In this document: positions 1-8,000 of the stretch, one piece after another
Position numbering within the stretch: position 1 is the first letter of the stretch
How the letters are laid out: each line of letters opens with the position of its first letter
Translations under genes and position numbers: made by a program
NCBI GenBank assembly: GCA_902784025.1
Contig: CACZTF010000181.1
Coordinates: 1 to 13,582, forward strand
DNA length: 13,582 nt
Direction of reading: 5' to 3'
Source: an uncultured Lachnospiraceae bacterium
Lineage (GTDB): Bacteria; Bacillota; Clostridia; Lachnospirales; Lachnospiraceae
The notes under the pieces: model-generated
What the model was told of the DNA's origin: nothing
Seen by the model: only the letters and a program-made list of their open reading frames with translations
Databases searched by the model: none

Positions 1-407
1 ACCTCGGTATCAAAAGAGGTATGACCGTTCACGGCCTGGACGGCACGGATGAGATATCAATCTGTGCGCCTACAAAGATATGTGAGATTACCGATGGCCG
101 GATAGAAACCTACACAGTTTCACCGGAAGATTTCGGATTTGTTCCCTGTGATATATCGGAAGTCAGGGTAGGAACACCGGAATATAATGCGCAGGCGATC
201 CTTGATATATTTTCCGGTAAAGAAAAAGGTGCCAAGTATAAGGTAGTATGCATGAATGCAGGCGCAGCACTTTACGTTTGCGGAAAGGCAGCGGATTTCA
301 AAGAAGGAGTGGTCATGGCACAGCAGATAATCGACAGTGGTAAGGCACGGGAGAAGTTGGACAAGGTTGTTGAGAAATCCAGACAGACCGGCGGCGCTTT
401 CGGGTGA
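1..407 (+). CDS. trpD: Anthranilate phosphoribosyltransferase, C-terminal part (5' end outside window)
   Basis: Second committed step of tryptophan synthesis: transfers the phosphoribosyl group of PRPP to anthranilate in the cytoplasm. The reading frame is open from base 3 (first codon CTC) to the TGA at 405-407, so about 134 C-terminal residues of a protein normally near 340 residues are present. The Met at 21 is internal, not a start. Seen directly: the KRGMTVHGLDGTDEIS segment, matching the conserved VHG-DG-DE region of TrpD, then VSPEDFGF and a C-terminal helix with IDSGKAREKL, both typical of this family's tail. The next gene, 219 bases on, is trpC, which fits a tryptophan cluster. The identification is firm; nothing can be said about the missing N-terminal half. 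Confidence 0.93.
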   Translation, partial: LGIKRGMTVHGLDGTDEISICAPTKICEITDGRIETYTVSPEDFGFVPCDISEVRVGTPEYNAQAILDIFSGKEKGAKYKVVCMNAGAALYVCGKAADFKEGVVMAQQIIDSGKAREKLDKVVEKSRQTGGAFG

Positions 408-452
408 GAAAAATAGTTTTTATCAGGCCTTTACTTATATAAAAAAACGTGC

Positions 453-479
453 CATTCTTTGTCATGACACCTTCGAATG
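453..479. repeat. Imperfect palindrome in trpD-trpC gap
   Basis: A perfect 10-bp palindrome TGTCATGACA (460-469) is flanked by an inverted pair, CATTC at 453-457 and GAATG at 475-479, with unequal spacers of 2 and 5 bases. It could be an operator for a dimeric regulator or a weak RNA hairpin. No poly-T follows, so it is not an intrinsic terminator. The 408-626 gap holds no other recognisable element apart from the possible promoter next to trpC. Confidence 0.3.
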
Positions 480-560
480 TCCGGCAAAACAGGAATAGTC
501 TGAGGAACTTTTGCTGAAAAGAACATGTCGAATGGAAATTGTCAAAGGTTTCGGAGTACG

Positions 561-589
561 TTTACAGAAAAAATGCAGTTTGGTTAAAT
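561..589 (+). promoter_or_regulatory. Candidate promoter upstream of trpC
   Basis: A TTTACA box at 561-566 lies 17 bases before TTAAAT at 584-589, which is preceded by TGG (581-583) in extended -10 position. A perfect TATAAT at 598-603 is also present but has no usable -35 box. Either would start a short leader before the trpC ribosome binding site. This is inferred from consensus matches only; trpC may equally be read through from trpD. Confidence 0.35.
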
Positions 590-626
590 AAAGATATTAT
601 AATAATTAACTCAGGGGGTATATATC

Positions 627-1475
627 ATGTCTGAAAATATTCTGGAAGAAATAGTAAATCACTCTAAAGAAAGGGTTGTGGCATTAAATGAAGAGATGTC
701 GCTTAAAATTGTGAAGCTTGAGTGCGGAAGGCTTAAGAGGGTTAAAATAGACGATGTTCTTGCAGGTGAGATTCCTGAATTTAAGGGTAAGTTTTATGAT
801 ACGATCGCAAAGCCCGGGCTTTCCCTTATAGCCGAATTGAAAAAGGCATCACCATCCAAGGGCGTGATCTCAAAGGATTTTTCATATTTAAGCAAAGGAG
901 TGGCTTACGAAGTAGCAGGGGCAGACTGCATTTCCTGTGTTACCGAGCCTAAGTGGTTTCAGGGTTCTGATGAAATGGTGTCACGTATAAAACGTGAGGT
1001 AGAGATACCCATTTTGCGCAAGGATTTTATTGTAGACGAATATCAGATATATCAGTCAGGGATACTCGGTGCAGATGCAGTCCTTCTTATAGCATCCATA
1101 TTGGATAAACAAACTTTGAAGCACTTTTTAGACATCTGTAAATGTATAAAAATGGATGCAGTTGTGGAGTGTCATGACGAAAAAGAGATAAATGACGCTC
1201 TTGAGGCCGGTGCGTCTATAATAGGAGTTAATAACAGAAACCTTAACGATTTTAGCGTGGATAAAGATCTTGCTTTTTCCTTAAGAAAAAAGGTGCCCGA
1301 CGATATCCTCTTCGTAGCAGAGTCGGGCTTTGAAACGGCAGGAGATGCCAAAAGGGCGGCTGAGGCCGGTGCAGATGCCATACTGGTTGGAGAGATACTT
1401 ATAAAAAGGGGCGATTTTATGGATCTTATCCGCAGTATGAAAGAAGCCGGCGCAAATGCAAACCCTGCATCATAA
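627..1475 (+). CDS. trpC: Indole-3-glycerol phosphate synthase
   Basis: Closes the ring of carboxyphenylaminodeoxyribulose phosphate to form indole-3-glycerol phosphate in tryptophan synthesis. The 282-residue length fits a monofunctional cytoplasmic TIM-barrel enzyme (family usually 250-280). Catalytic signatures run in barrel order: LIAELKKASPSKG (Glu70, Lys72), ILRKDF (Lys132), VVECHDE (Glu181), GVNNRNL (Asn202), FVAESGF (Glu232), and the phosphate-binding GADAILVGEIL near 248-258. The ATG is preceded by a strong AGGGGG at 613-618 with 8-base spacing, which settles the start. The stop is 11 bases before the trpF start, so the two are almost certainly co-transcribed. The 219-base gap from trpD is long for one operon and may contain a promoter. 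Confidence 0.96.
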   Translation: MSENILEEIVNHSKERVVALNEEMSLKIVKLECGRLKRVKIDDVLAGEIPEFKGKFYDTIAKPGLSLIAELKKASPSKGVISKDFSYLSKGVAYEVAGADCISCVTEPKWFQGSDEMVSRIKREVEIPILRKDFIVDEYQIYQSGILGADAVLLIASILDKQTLKHFLDICKCIKMDAVVECHDEKEINDALEAGASIIGVNNRNLNDFSVDKDLAFSLRKKVPDDILFVAESGFETAGDAKRAAEAGADAILVGEILIKRGDFMDLIRSMKEAGANANPAS

Positions 1476-1486
1476 CAGGTAATGGT

Positions 1487-2134
1487 ATGGATGAAATATA
1501 CAGCCCTAAAATAAAGATCTGCGGAATCTTCAGGGACGATGACATAGCTGCTGTAAATAAGGCAAAGCCCGATTATTGCGGCTTTATTATTGATTACCCT
1601 AAAAGTCACAGAAGTCTGACACCGGCTAAAGCATATGATCTGAGACAAAAGCTTTCTTCCGGTATAAAAGCAGTGGGGGTATTCGTAAACGCACCATTCA
1701 CATTGGTAGCAGAGATGCTGGAATACGGAGCGATAGATGTGGCCCAGCTTCACGGTGATGAAGATGAGTCATACATGGATACTCTTAAGTCTGAAGTTCC
1801 GGATAGTGAGATATGGCGTGTTTTTAAGATAGATCCAAAACTTTCCCCTTCACAGGCAGCAGATGTTTTCAGGAATTCCGAGCGCAGCCTTGCAGATATG
1901 GTGCTTTTGGATTCGGGTTTTGGTGCAGGTCTTACATTTGATCATGACCTGATCGGTAATTATAAGAGACCCTTTATTCTTGCAGGGGGTCTAAACCTGA
2001 ATAATATTTCAACCGTTGTTTCCGAATTGAGACCGTACGGAGTGGATGTGAGCAGCGGAGTGGAGACTGACAGGTTAAAGGATCCGGAGAAGATATGTGA
2101 GTTCGTCAGACTGGCCAGAGGTGTTTTTTGTTGA
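1487..2134 (+). CDS. trpF: Phosphoribosylanthranilate isomerase
   Basis: Amadori rearrangement of phosphoribosylanthranilate to carboxyphenylaminodeoxyribulose phosphate, the substrate of the TrpC encoded just upstream. The protein has 215 residues, normal for the family. Visible motifs: KICGI with the general-base Cys12, the CGF..SHRSLT strand with Arg42, VGVFVN, AQLHGDE (86-92), the general-acid Asp142 in LLDSGFGAG, LAGGLN (165-170), and DVSSGVE (187-193) for phosphate binding. Only a weak AGG lies upstream of the ATG, so translation probably depends on coupling to trpC, 11 bases before. No trpB or trpA follows: the next gene is dnaX, so tryptophan synthase must be encoded elsewhere. Confidence 0.95.
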   Translation: MDEIYSPKIKICGIFRDDDIAAVNKAKPDYCGFIIDYPKSHRSLTPAKAYDLRQKLSSGIKAVGVFVNAPFTLVAEMLEYGAIDVAQLHGDEDESYMDTLKSEVPDSEIWRVFKIDPKLSPSQAADVFRNSERSLADMVLLDSGFGAGLTFDHDLIGNYKRPFILAGGLNLNNISTVVSELRPYGVDVSSGVETDRLKDPEKICEFVRLARGVFC

Positions 2135-2157
2135 TTAAAGATAAATTCACATATAAT
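2131..2157 (+). promoter_or_regulatory. Candidate promoter for the dnaX operon
   Basis: A perfect TATAAT at 2152-2157 sits in the 65-base gap between trpF and dnaX. The best -35 candidates are TTGATT at 2131-2136 (15-base spacing, short) or TTGTTG at 2128-2133 (18-base spacing). A start near 2164 would give a leader of about 36 nt that includes the dnaX ribosome binding site. No terminator separates trpF from this site, so read-through from trp is also possible. Confidence 0.45.
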
Positions 2158-2199
2158 CTGAAAAAGGCAGGAGAATGAAAGAGAACAGGAGAAATAACG

Positions 2200-3894
2200 A
2201 TGTCCTATATAAGTCTCTACAGAAAATGGCGCCCGAGAACATTTGATGAGGTTCGTGGACAGGAGGCGGTAGTAACTACTTTAAAAAACCAGGTAAAAAG
2301 TGACAGGACCGGACATGCATATATCTTCATAGGAACAAGGGGAACAGGCAAGACAAGTGTGGCTAAGATAATGGCTGCGGCGTTGAATTGCGAAGATCTG
2401 AAGGACGGTAATCCCTGCTGCAAGTGCCCCTCATGCAAAAGTATCATTTCCGGTGAGTCTATGGATGTCAGGGAGATTGATGCAGCATCTAATACAGGTG
2501 TGGACAATGTCAGGGAACTGCGGGAGGATGTTCAGTACCCTCCTGCATCCGGGAAGAAAAAGATCTATATTATAGACGAGGTGCACATGCTCTCTACCGG
2601 TGCATTCAATGCCCTTTTAAAAACCCTTGAAGAGCCTCCGGAATATGCAGTGTTCTTACTTGCGACAACCGAAACTGCAAAGATACCCCTTACTATTTTT
2701 TCCAGGTGTCAGAGATATGATTTTCACAGGATATCAGCAGATGAGATCAAAAGACAGATCAGGGATCTTGCAGAAAAAGAGGGGCTTGATATAGAGGAAA
2801 AAGCCTGTATTTATCTGGCAAAAAAAGCGGACGGAGCTATGAGGGATGCCCTTTCGCTGCTTGACAGATGTGCATCTTATTCCATGGGAGAGACTATCAC
2901 TTATGACAGTGTGCTTAATGCCATAGGAGCTGTGGACACTGATATTTTTTCAAAATTATTTTATTGTGTGATCGATACTGATACTGCAGGTTGTATAAAA
3001 TGTATTGATGATGTGGTATCATCCGGTGGAGTTATAAGTACATTTATCACTGATTTTATAGCTTATCTGAGAAATCTTCTGCTTTTGTCCGCTGCAGGGG
3101 ATCAGGATGTTTCAGAGGTTATCGAAAATACATCTGAAAATGTGGCTAAAATGAAAAAAGAAGCCGCTCTTACTGATGCAGATACCCTGTCTATGTATAT
3201 CAGATCATTAAGCGGACTTCTTTCTGATCTCAGATATACAAATCAGCAAAGGACCATAACAGAGGTGGCTTTTATACGCCTTACAAGACCTGCTGTTTCA
3301 GACAACGAACCGGAAGCTGCGGCACAAAAGAGGATACAGGCTCTGGAAAAACAGCTGGGTGAAGTTATGGAGCGACTTGAGAATGTAAAAGCAGAATGTA
3401 TCACAGTGGGAAAAAACATTCCGGAAGATCAGGAAAAAGACGCATACGGAGAGGAAACAAAACAGACAGATATCCCGAAAAAAGATGCAGAAACACCTGA
3501 AAGATCAAAGTTTTCTGCAAACATGACAACGTATGATGAATTGTCCGAAAGCATGAAAAATGTGGTAAGTTTCTGGGGTACGGTGGTAAAAGAGTTTGAC
3601 ACTCCTAAACTTGTGGAAGGGACACTGAGGCACTGTAAGCTTCTTGTGAAGGATGGACAGACACTGGAAATTATGGTAGAATCACAAACATATTTCGATA
3701 ATCTGAAGGCAGATTCCGGAAACGGAAGATCAAACATTGAAGAACTCAGAGATTTTATATCTGTCATGTTCGGAGAAATGAATATACCTGTTGAGTTAAC
3801 ATTGATAGAAAAAGGAGAACTGGGTAAGATACAAGGGATAAATGAGCTTGTAAAAATGCCTGTACTCCCGGATGAAAGAAAGGATGATGTGTAA
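2200..3894 (+). CDS. dnaX: DNA polymerase III subunit gamma/tau
   Basis: ATPase of the clamp loader that opens the sliding clamp and, as tau, links the loader to the replicative polymerase and helicase. The 564 residues match Firmicutes DnaX (B. subtilis about 563). Seen: Walker A GTRGTGKT (45-52), a zinc module with Cys64, Cys73, Cys76 and Cys79, Walker B YIIDEVHM with Asp126-Glu127, sensor 1 LLATTE (about 154-158), SRCQRYDF with arginine finger Arg169, and sensor 2 GAMRDAL (212-218). Residues about 380-450 are a charged linker, followed by the tau-specific C-terminal domain. AGGAGA at 2187-2192 supports the ATG. The stop overlaps the ybaB start by one base. An in-frame A AAA AAC heptamer in the linker might allow a shorter form (separate entry). 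Confidence 0.96.
   Translation: MSYISLYRKWRPRTFDEVRGQEAVVTTLKNQVKSDRTGHAYIFIGTRGTGKTSVAKIMAAALNCEDLKDGNPCCKCPSCKSIISGESMDVREIDAASNTGVDNVRELREDVQYPPASGKKKIYIIDEVHMLSTGAFNALLKTLEEPPEYAVFLLATTETAKIPLTIFSRCQRYDFHRISADEIKRQIRDLAEKEGLDIEEKACIYLAKKADGAMRDALSLLDRCASYSMGETITYDSVLNAIGAVDTDIFSKLFYCVIDTDTAGCIKCIDDVVSSGGVISTFITDFIAYLRNLLLLSAAGDQDVSEVIENTSENVAKMKKEAALTDADTLSMYIRSLSGLLSDLRYTNQQRTITEVAFIRLTRPAVSDNEPEAAAQKRIQALEKQLGEVMERLENVKAECITVGKNIPEDQEKDAYGEETKQTDIPKKDAETPERSKFSANMTTYDELSESMKNVVSFWGTVVKEFDTPKLVEGTLRHCKLLVKDGQTLEIMVESQTYFDNLKADSGNGRSNIEELRDFISVMFGEMNIPVELTLIEKGELGKIQGINELVKMPVLPDERKDDV
3411..3500 (+). other. Possible -1 frameshift site in dnaX
   Basis: The heptamer A AAA AAC at 3411-3417 is in phase as GGA AAA AAC (codons 404-406), the X XXY YYZ arrangement for simultaneous -1 slippage. 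The -1 frame stays open for 27 codons to a TGA at 3498-3500, giving a product of about 433 residues that keeps the AAA+ domains and drops the tau tail. E. coli gamma, made by -1 slippage in dnaX, is about 431 residues. Against it, I see no clear Shine-Dalgarno-like stimulator upstream and only a weak TCCG/CGGA stem downstream, and AAC is a less slippery A-site codon than AAG in E. coli. Confidence 0.25.
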
Positions 3895-4238
3895 TGGCTA
3901 AAGGAAGAGGCGGTTTCGGCGGCGGAATGCCCGGCAATATGAATCAGCTTATGAAGCAGGCGCAGAGGATGCAGGCACAGCTGGAGGAGAAGCAGGCAGA
4001 GATCCAGACAATGGAATTTGAAGCATCTTCAGGTGGTGGTGTTGTGTCAGTCACTGTAAACGGGCGCAAAGAACTTACAAAAGTAGAGATAGATCCCGAT
4101 GCGGTGGATCCTGATGATGTGGAAATGCTTCAGGATCTTATCCTTGCGGCCTGCAATGAAGCGCTTAAAAAGTGCGAGCAGGAGACACAGACACAGATGT
4201 CACAGATAACAGGCGGCCTCGGCGGAGGAATGTTCTGA
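3894..4238 (+). CDS. YbaB/EbfC family nucleoid-associated DNA-binding protein
   Basis: Small dimeric DNA-binding protein of the YbaB/EbfC family, found next to dnaX and recR in many bacteria; the family binds DNA with little sequence specificity. The 114-residue protein has a Gly/Met-rich N-terminus, a helix (about 16-40, NQLMKQAQRMQAQLEEKQAE), the beta core SGGGVVSVTVNGRKELTKVEIDP, a second helix (about 78-100) and a Gly-rich tail ending GGLGGGMF. The ATG overlaps the dnaX stop in TAATG, with AAAGGA at 3879-3884, and its own stop overlaps the recR ATG. Translational coupling of all three genes is likely. Its molecular role in recombination or replication is not settled for the family. Confidence 0.93.
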   Translation: MAKGRGGFGGGMPGNMNQLMKQAQRMQAQLEEKQAEIQTMEFEASSGGGVVSVTVNGRKELTKVEIDPDAVDPDDVEMLQDLILAACNEALKKCEQETQTQMSQITGGLGGGMF

Positions 4239-4837
4239 TGGAGATATTTACAGACCATATTAAGCGCCTTACACAGGAGCTTGCAGGTCTGCCGGGCGTG
4301 GGTGCTAAAAGTGCCCGGCGCCTGGCTTTTTATATTATAAATATGCCGGAGGATAAGGTGAAGTCTCTTTCCGATGCCATTACGGAGGCAAAGGAAAAGT
4401 CAAGATACTGCAAAAAATGTTTCTGTCTCACAGACAGCGAGCTCTGTCCGGTGTGTTCTGACACTAATCGCGACAGATCTACCATTATGATTGTGGAAGA
4501 GACAGGTGATATGGCAGCGTATGAAAGAATTGGGAAATACGAAGGTGTGTATCATGTTCTTCACGGAGCCATAAGCCCTATGACGGGAATAGGCCCTGAT
4601 GATATCAAACTGAAGGAGTTGATGACACGCTTGTCCGAAGAAGAGATAAAGGAGGTCATAGTAGCGACCAATTCCGGTCTTGAAGGTGAGACCACTGCTA
4701 TGTATATAAGCCGTCTTCTTAAGCCTGTAGGGGTAAATGTTACCCGTATCGCCAGCGGTGTACCTGTTGGAGGTGATCTTGAACTTGTGGACGAAGTGAC
4801 GCTGCTGCGCGCGCTGGAAGGACGCGTCAGTTTATGA
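4238..4837 (+). CDS. recR: Recombination mediator protein RecR
   Basis: Acts with RecO (and RecF) to load RecA on SSB-coated single-stranded DNA during gap repair. The start is the ATG at 4238, overlapping the ybaB stop (TGATG), with GGAGGA at 4224-4229. That gives 199 residues, the family norm; an in-frame ATG at 4172 would add 22 atypical Arg-rich residues read from inside ybaB and is rejected. Domains in order: helix-hairpin-helix LPGVGAKSARRLAF (18-31), zinc finger with Cys58, Cys61, Cys70 and Cys73, Toprim domain beginning IMIVEETGD (83-91) with YHVLHGAISPMTGIGPDD, and a C-terminal segment with ASGVPVGGDLEL. An intrinsic terminator lies about 80 bases after the stop, closing the dnaX-ybaB-recR operon. 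Confidence 0.96.
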   Translation: MEIFTDHIKRLTQELAGLPGVGAKSARRLAFYIINMPEDKVKSLSDAITEAKEKSRYCKKCFCLTDSELCPVCSDTNRDRSTIMIVEETGDMAAYERIGKYEGVYHVLHGAISPMTGIGPDDIKLKELMTRLSEEEIKEVIVATNSGLEGETTAMYISRLLKPVGVNVTRIASGVPVGGDLELVDEVTLLRALEGRVSL

Positions 4838-4918
4838 GAGATCTCACTCCCCGGCTGATAATGTATCATGACAGGTTACATGCATTGATAAAAATCAGAA
4901 AAAATACACTTATTCAAG

Positions 4919-4945
4919 ACGTTTTGCGATTGCAAGGCGTTTTTT
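4919..4945 (+). terminator. Intrinsic terminator after recR
   Basis: A 9-bp stem, ACGTTTTGC (4919-4927) with GCAAGGCGT (4932-4940), includes two G-T wobbles, has a GATT loop, and is followed at once by a run of six T (4940-4945). This is a standard Rho-independent terminator in + orientation and ends the dnaX-ybaB-recR transcript. Confidence 0.85.
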
Positions 4946-4971
4946 CATATGATAGAATTATACGGAGTGTA

Positions 4972-5000
4972 TTAATAAAATCGTAAAATAATCGTAAAAT
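4972..5000 (+). promoter_or_regulatory. Candidate promoter for the TPR/AAA+-like gene
   Basis: TTAATA at 4972-4977 and TAAAAT at 4995-5000 are 17 bases apart (4/6 and 5/6 to consensus). Transcription would start about 23 bases before the GTG start codon. The -10 box lies inside the second copy of the ATCGTAAA repeat, so a protein bound to the repeats could control it. An alternative, TTGCGA 4924-4929 with TATGAT 4948-4953 (18 bases), overlaps the recR terminator. Confidence 0.35.
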
Positions 5001-5017
5001 TTTTTAAAGATCGTAAA
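4980..5017 (+). repeat. ATCGTAAA direct repeats before the TPR/AAA+-like gene
   Basis: The octamer ATCGTAAA occurs three times: 4980-4987, 4991-4998 and 5010-5017. The first two form a perfect-phase tandem of 11 bp (ATCGTAAAATA then ATCGTAAAATT), about one helical turn. The third starts 19 bases after the second and runs into the ribosome binding site AAAGGGG (5015-5021). Placement over a likely -10 box and the ribosome binding site suggests an operator, or an RNA-level control site; no regulator is identified. Confidence 0.55.
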
Positions 5018-5029
5018 GGGGCATTAGCT

Positions 5030-8000
5030 GTGAGTAAACATGATAATTATTCGAAAATCGAAGAAATCAAAAATTACTATAGGAACGAGGATTTCCTGGC
5101 TGCCGCAGAGCTGGCTGACAGTGTTGACTGGCAGAGTGTGAAAAGCTGGGATGCTCTTGCCATGATGGCAGATACATACGAGAATCTGGGAGAGCTTGAG
5201 AATGCCAGAGATATGGCGATACTTGCATATAACCGGAATCTCGGAGGTAATAAACTGGTATACAAACTTACTGACCTTCTGATAAAGACCGGAGATCTTG
5301 ATGATGCCGAGGATGTTTTTAACGAGTATTGTCAGATATCAAAAAATGCGCCGGACAGTTATATTTTAGAATACCATCTCCTGAGAGAAAAAAATGCACC
5401 GGACAAAGAACTTATCAGGGTATTGGAGGAGTTTAAAGAAATAGAACCCAATGAGAGGTATATGTACAGACTGGCAGAGCTTTACGCAAAAAACGGAGAA
5501 AATGAAAAGTGTGCCGAAGTCTGTGATAATATCGCACTGTGGTTCAAAGACGGGGATTTTGCCGAAGGGGCGGTAAAGCTTAAGAAAAAAACGGGAGCCG
5601 GTCTTTCACCTGAGCAGGAAAAGCTTTTTTCTTCAGCAAAGGTTAAGGAAGAGGATCTTTCAAAGACCGGAGAGGTAGATCTTAAAGGTCAGATAAATCT
5701 GGGTGCAGAGCCTGAAGAAGAAGCTTCCTCTATCGAGAAAGGCGCTGCAGCTGCAGCTGCTGCAGGAGCAGCCGCAGCAGGCGGTGCTGTTGCAGCAGGG
5801 GCTGCGGGGAAGATAAGGAATCTTGTAAAAAATGTATTTAATGATGAGGAATTTGACGAGGAAGGGTCAGGAATGACCGCAAAGGTTCCTGCATCAGATA
5901 TAAAGGCTGCAGCCGGAGAAGGATCCGGAGAAACGGGTGATATCGCTGCATCAGAACAGGATGCTGATACGGCAGCGGGTGCCGCAGTTGTTGCCGGGTC
6001 TTCAGAGGTTATGCAGGATAAGGACAGACATGATATAGATCCTGAGATAAAAGAAAATCTTTCAGCCGAGGTTAAGGAAGAACTGGAAAATGAGAGTGCT
6101 CTTCGCGGTGAGGGAGTTTATGCAGGTGAAAAGCAGATCGACGGTCAGGTGAACATGACCGATTGGATGACAGATGTCCGCGAGAAGAAATACGGCGGTC
6201 AGAGCACAAAAGAATACTCAAAGACAGAGCTTGAACGTATGCTTGAGGAAAAGGAAGAAAAAAGTGAAGCATACGACAGACTTATGGCTGAACAGAGAAA
6301 ACTGGCTGATGAAAGCGGCAAGCCTTTTAATGAAGCCAATGCAAAACACAATGTAGAGATCCAGCTTGCTATTGATGCAGCCCGCCGCGATCTTGATATA
6401 CGTACAGGAAAAGGTACGGCAAAAATGGAATCAGCTGCAGAAGCAGTGAGTATTCCGGCTTCTTCAGAACCTGAAGAAAGACCAAGAGAGGAAACTGTAC
6501 TGGGAGCAGTATTAGAGGCGGCCGGTACGGAAGCGGTAAGGGAATCTGCAGGTCGTACAAGCGATCCTTCGGAAAGAATGCTGCGCATTGAGAGTGCCGT
6601 TCTTTCTCTTTTAGGTGCCAGGCTTTCAGATAAAATATCAGTAAGAGGGACAGAGGCGCCTGAGGATGTGGTAAATGCTGCAGCGCTCCTTGTCAGGTAT
6701 ATTTCAGGTGAGTATGACAGCTTACAGGCAGCAGGAACAAAAACAGATCCTGTTGCAGATACAAAAGAAGAGGAAAAGAAGTCTGATGTTTCCGGTAAAG
6801 AAGACAAACCTGATGAGGCAGAGGCAGAAATAGTATCAGATGCATCAGAAGAGAAGAACTCCGGGATAAAGGATAAAAAAGATATCGCGGATAAAAAAGA
6901 TGATAAGAAGACAGAAGAACAGGAGAAATCCGAAACTTCCGTAAAGAAAGACACAGCAAAAAAGGTATCGGCAGAAGTATTAAAAGACTCAAAAGACTTA
7001 AAAGAAAAGAAATCGAAAAAGCCTGTTGATAAAACATCCGGCAAGACCGGTGCTGCAGGAGCTGCTGTGGCAGGAGCTGCAGTTGCCGGGGCAGCAGCTG
7101 TTACAGGAGGTGTTCTTCACGAAAAAGCCAGAAAAGCAAAAGAAATATTCGAAGGCAGCAAAACAGAAGATACTGTTATGGCAGCAGAAATAAAAGGATC
7201 AGGCAAAAAACCGAGTGAAATGAAGCCTCATGAGGCAGAAGCACTCAAAGAGATCCAGGGAAGTAAGGCGCCCAAAGAGCCGGTATTAACGTATGATGAA
7301 GAGATCATGGCAGACAGAAATGCCGGCCGGGAGGCCGGATCAGAGTCCGGGATAAAAGATATCCCTGATGAAAAAGCTAAAAAATCCAGGGAAAGGAATA
7401 CAGGAAAAACACCTGACCTTGGTAAGATGAAACTTAAAAAAGTAACGGCAGAACATGTGGAAGCGCATCTGACAGATGATGAGATCGCTGTTGCACAGGG
7501 TATAACCTCTGCCGATAAAGCTGCAGATATCATCACGAAGCGTATAACCGCACCCATAAGCACAGCAGATGTGGAAAAGGCTGTAGCTGCTTCCGAAAAC
7601 GGTGATATAAACATAAATGAAGATGATACATTTACAGATACAACGCATATAGATAAAAAGATGCTCAGGGAGATAATCGAGTCTTCAGACGGAGATGATG
7701 AGAGTGAGGGAAAGAGTACCCGCAGGTTTGACACTACGTCCAAGCAGGATACCTCCCAGCTGGACAATGTGCTTAGGGAAGATCTTCCTAAAGGTAAGCG
7801 GGAAAAGATCAAAGGGATGTTCGATGAATATTATGACATGCCCGAGATCGATGCCCAGATAGAAGAATATATCGCGGCACTTCCGGTTGAGATAACAAGA
7901 GAAGATTCCAGAAACGGAAATATCATTATCGCCGGAGCGGATTCCGTTGATAAAACGGCTTTGGCTAAGACTATCGCAAAGGCTGTTAATATCAGCTACC

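Noticed and set aside
421..590. Short ORFs in the trpD-trpC gap as a tryptophan leader peptide
   Set aside because: Neither the 17-codon ORF at the ATG near 464 nor the 20-codon ORF near 525 has a ribosome binding site or any Trp codon, and no terminator/antiterminator pair or T-box sequence is visible.
2818..2830. A run of seven A in dnaX (GCA AAA AAA GCG) as a frameshift site
   Set aside because: Although slippery in principle, it lies at codons 207-209 within the AAA+ region. A -1 shift there would end the protein after a few codons and remove essential clamp-loader parts.
4172..4237. N-terminal extension of recR by 22 codons from an in-frame ATG at 4172
   Set aside because: The added residues are read out of frame from inside ybaB, are Arg/Asp-rich and unlike any RecR N-terminus. 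The ATG at 4238 has a better ribosome binding site and gives the family length.
6199..7812. Long minus-strand reading frames opposite the large TPR/AAA+-like gene
   Set aside because: They mirror the Lys/Glu/Ala-rich coding strand, giving Ser/Leu/Phe-rich low-complexity translations without family features or ribosome binding sites; shadows of the real gene.
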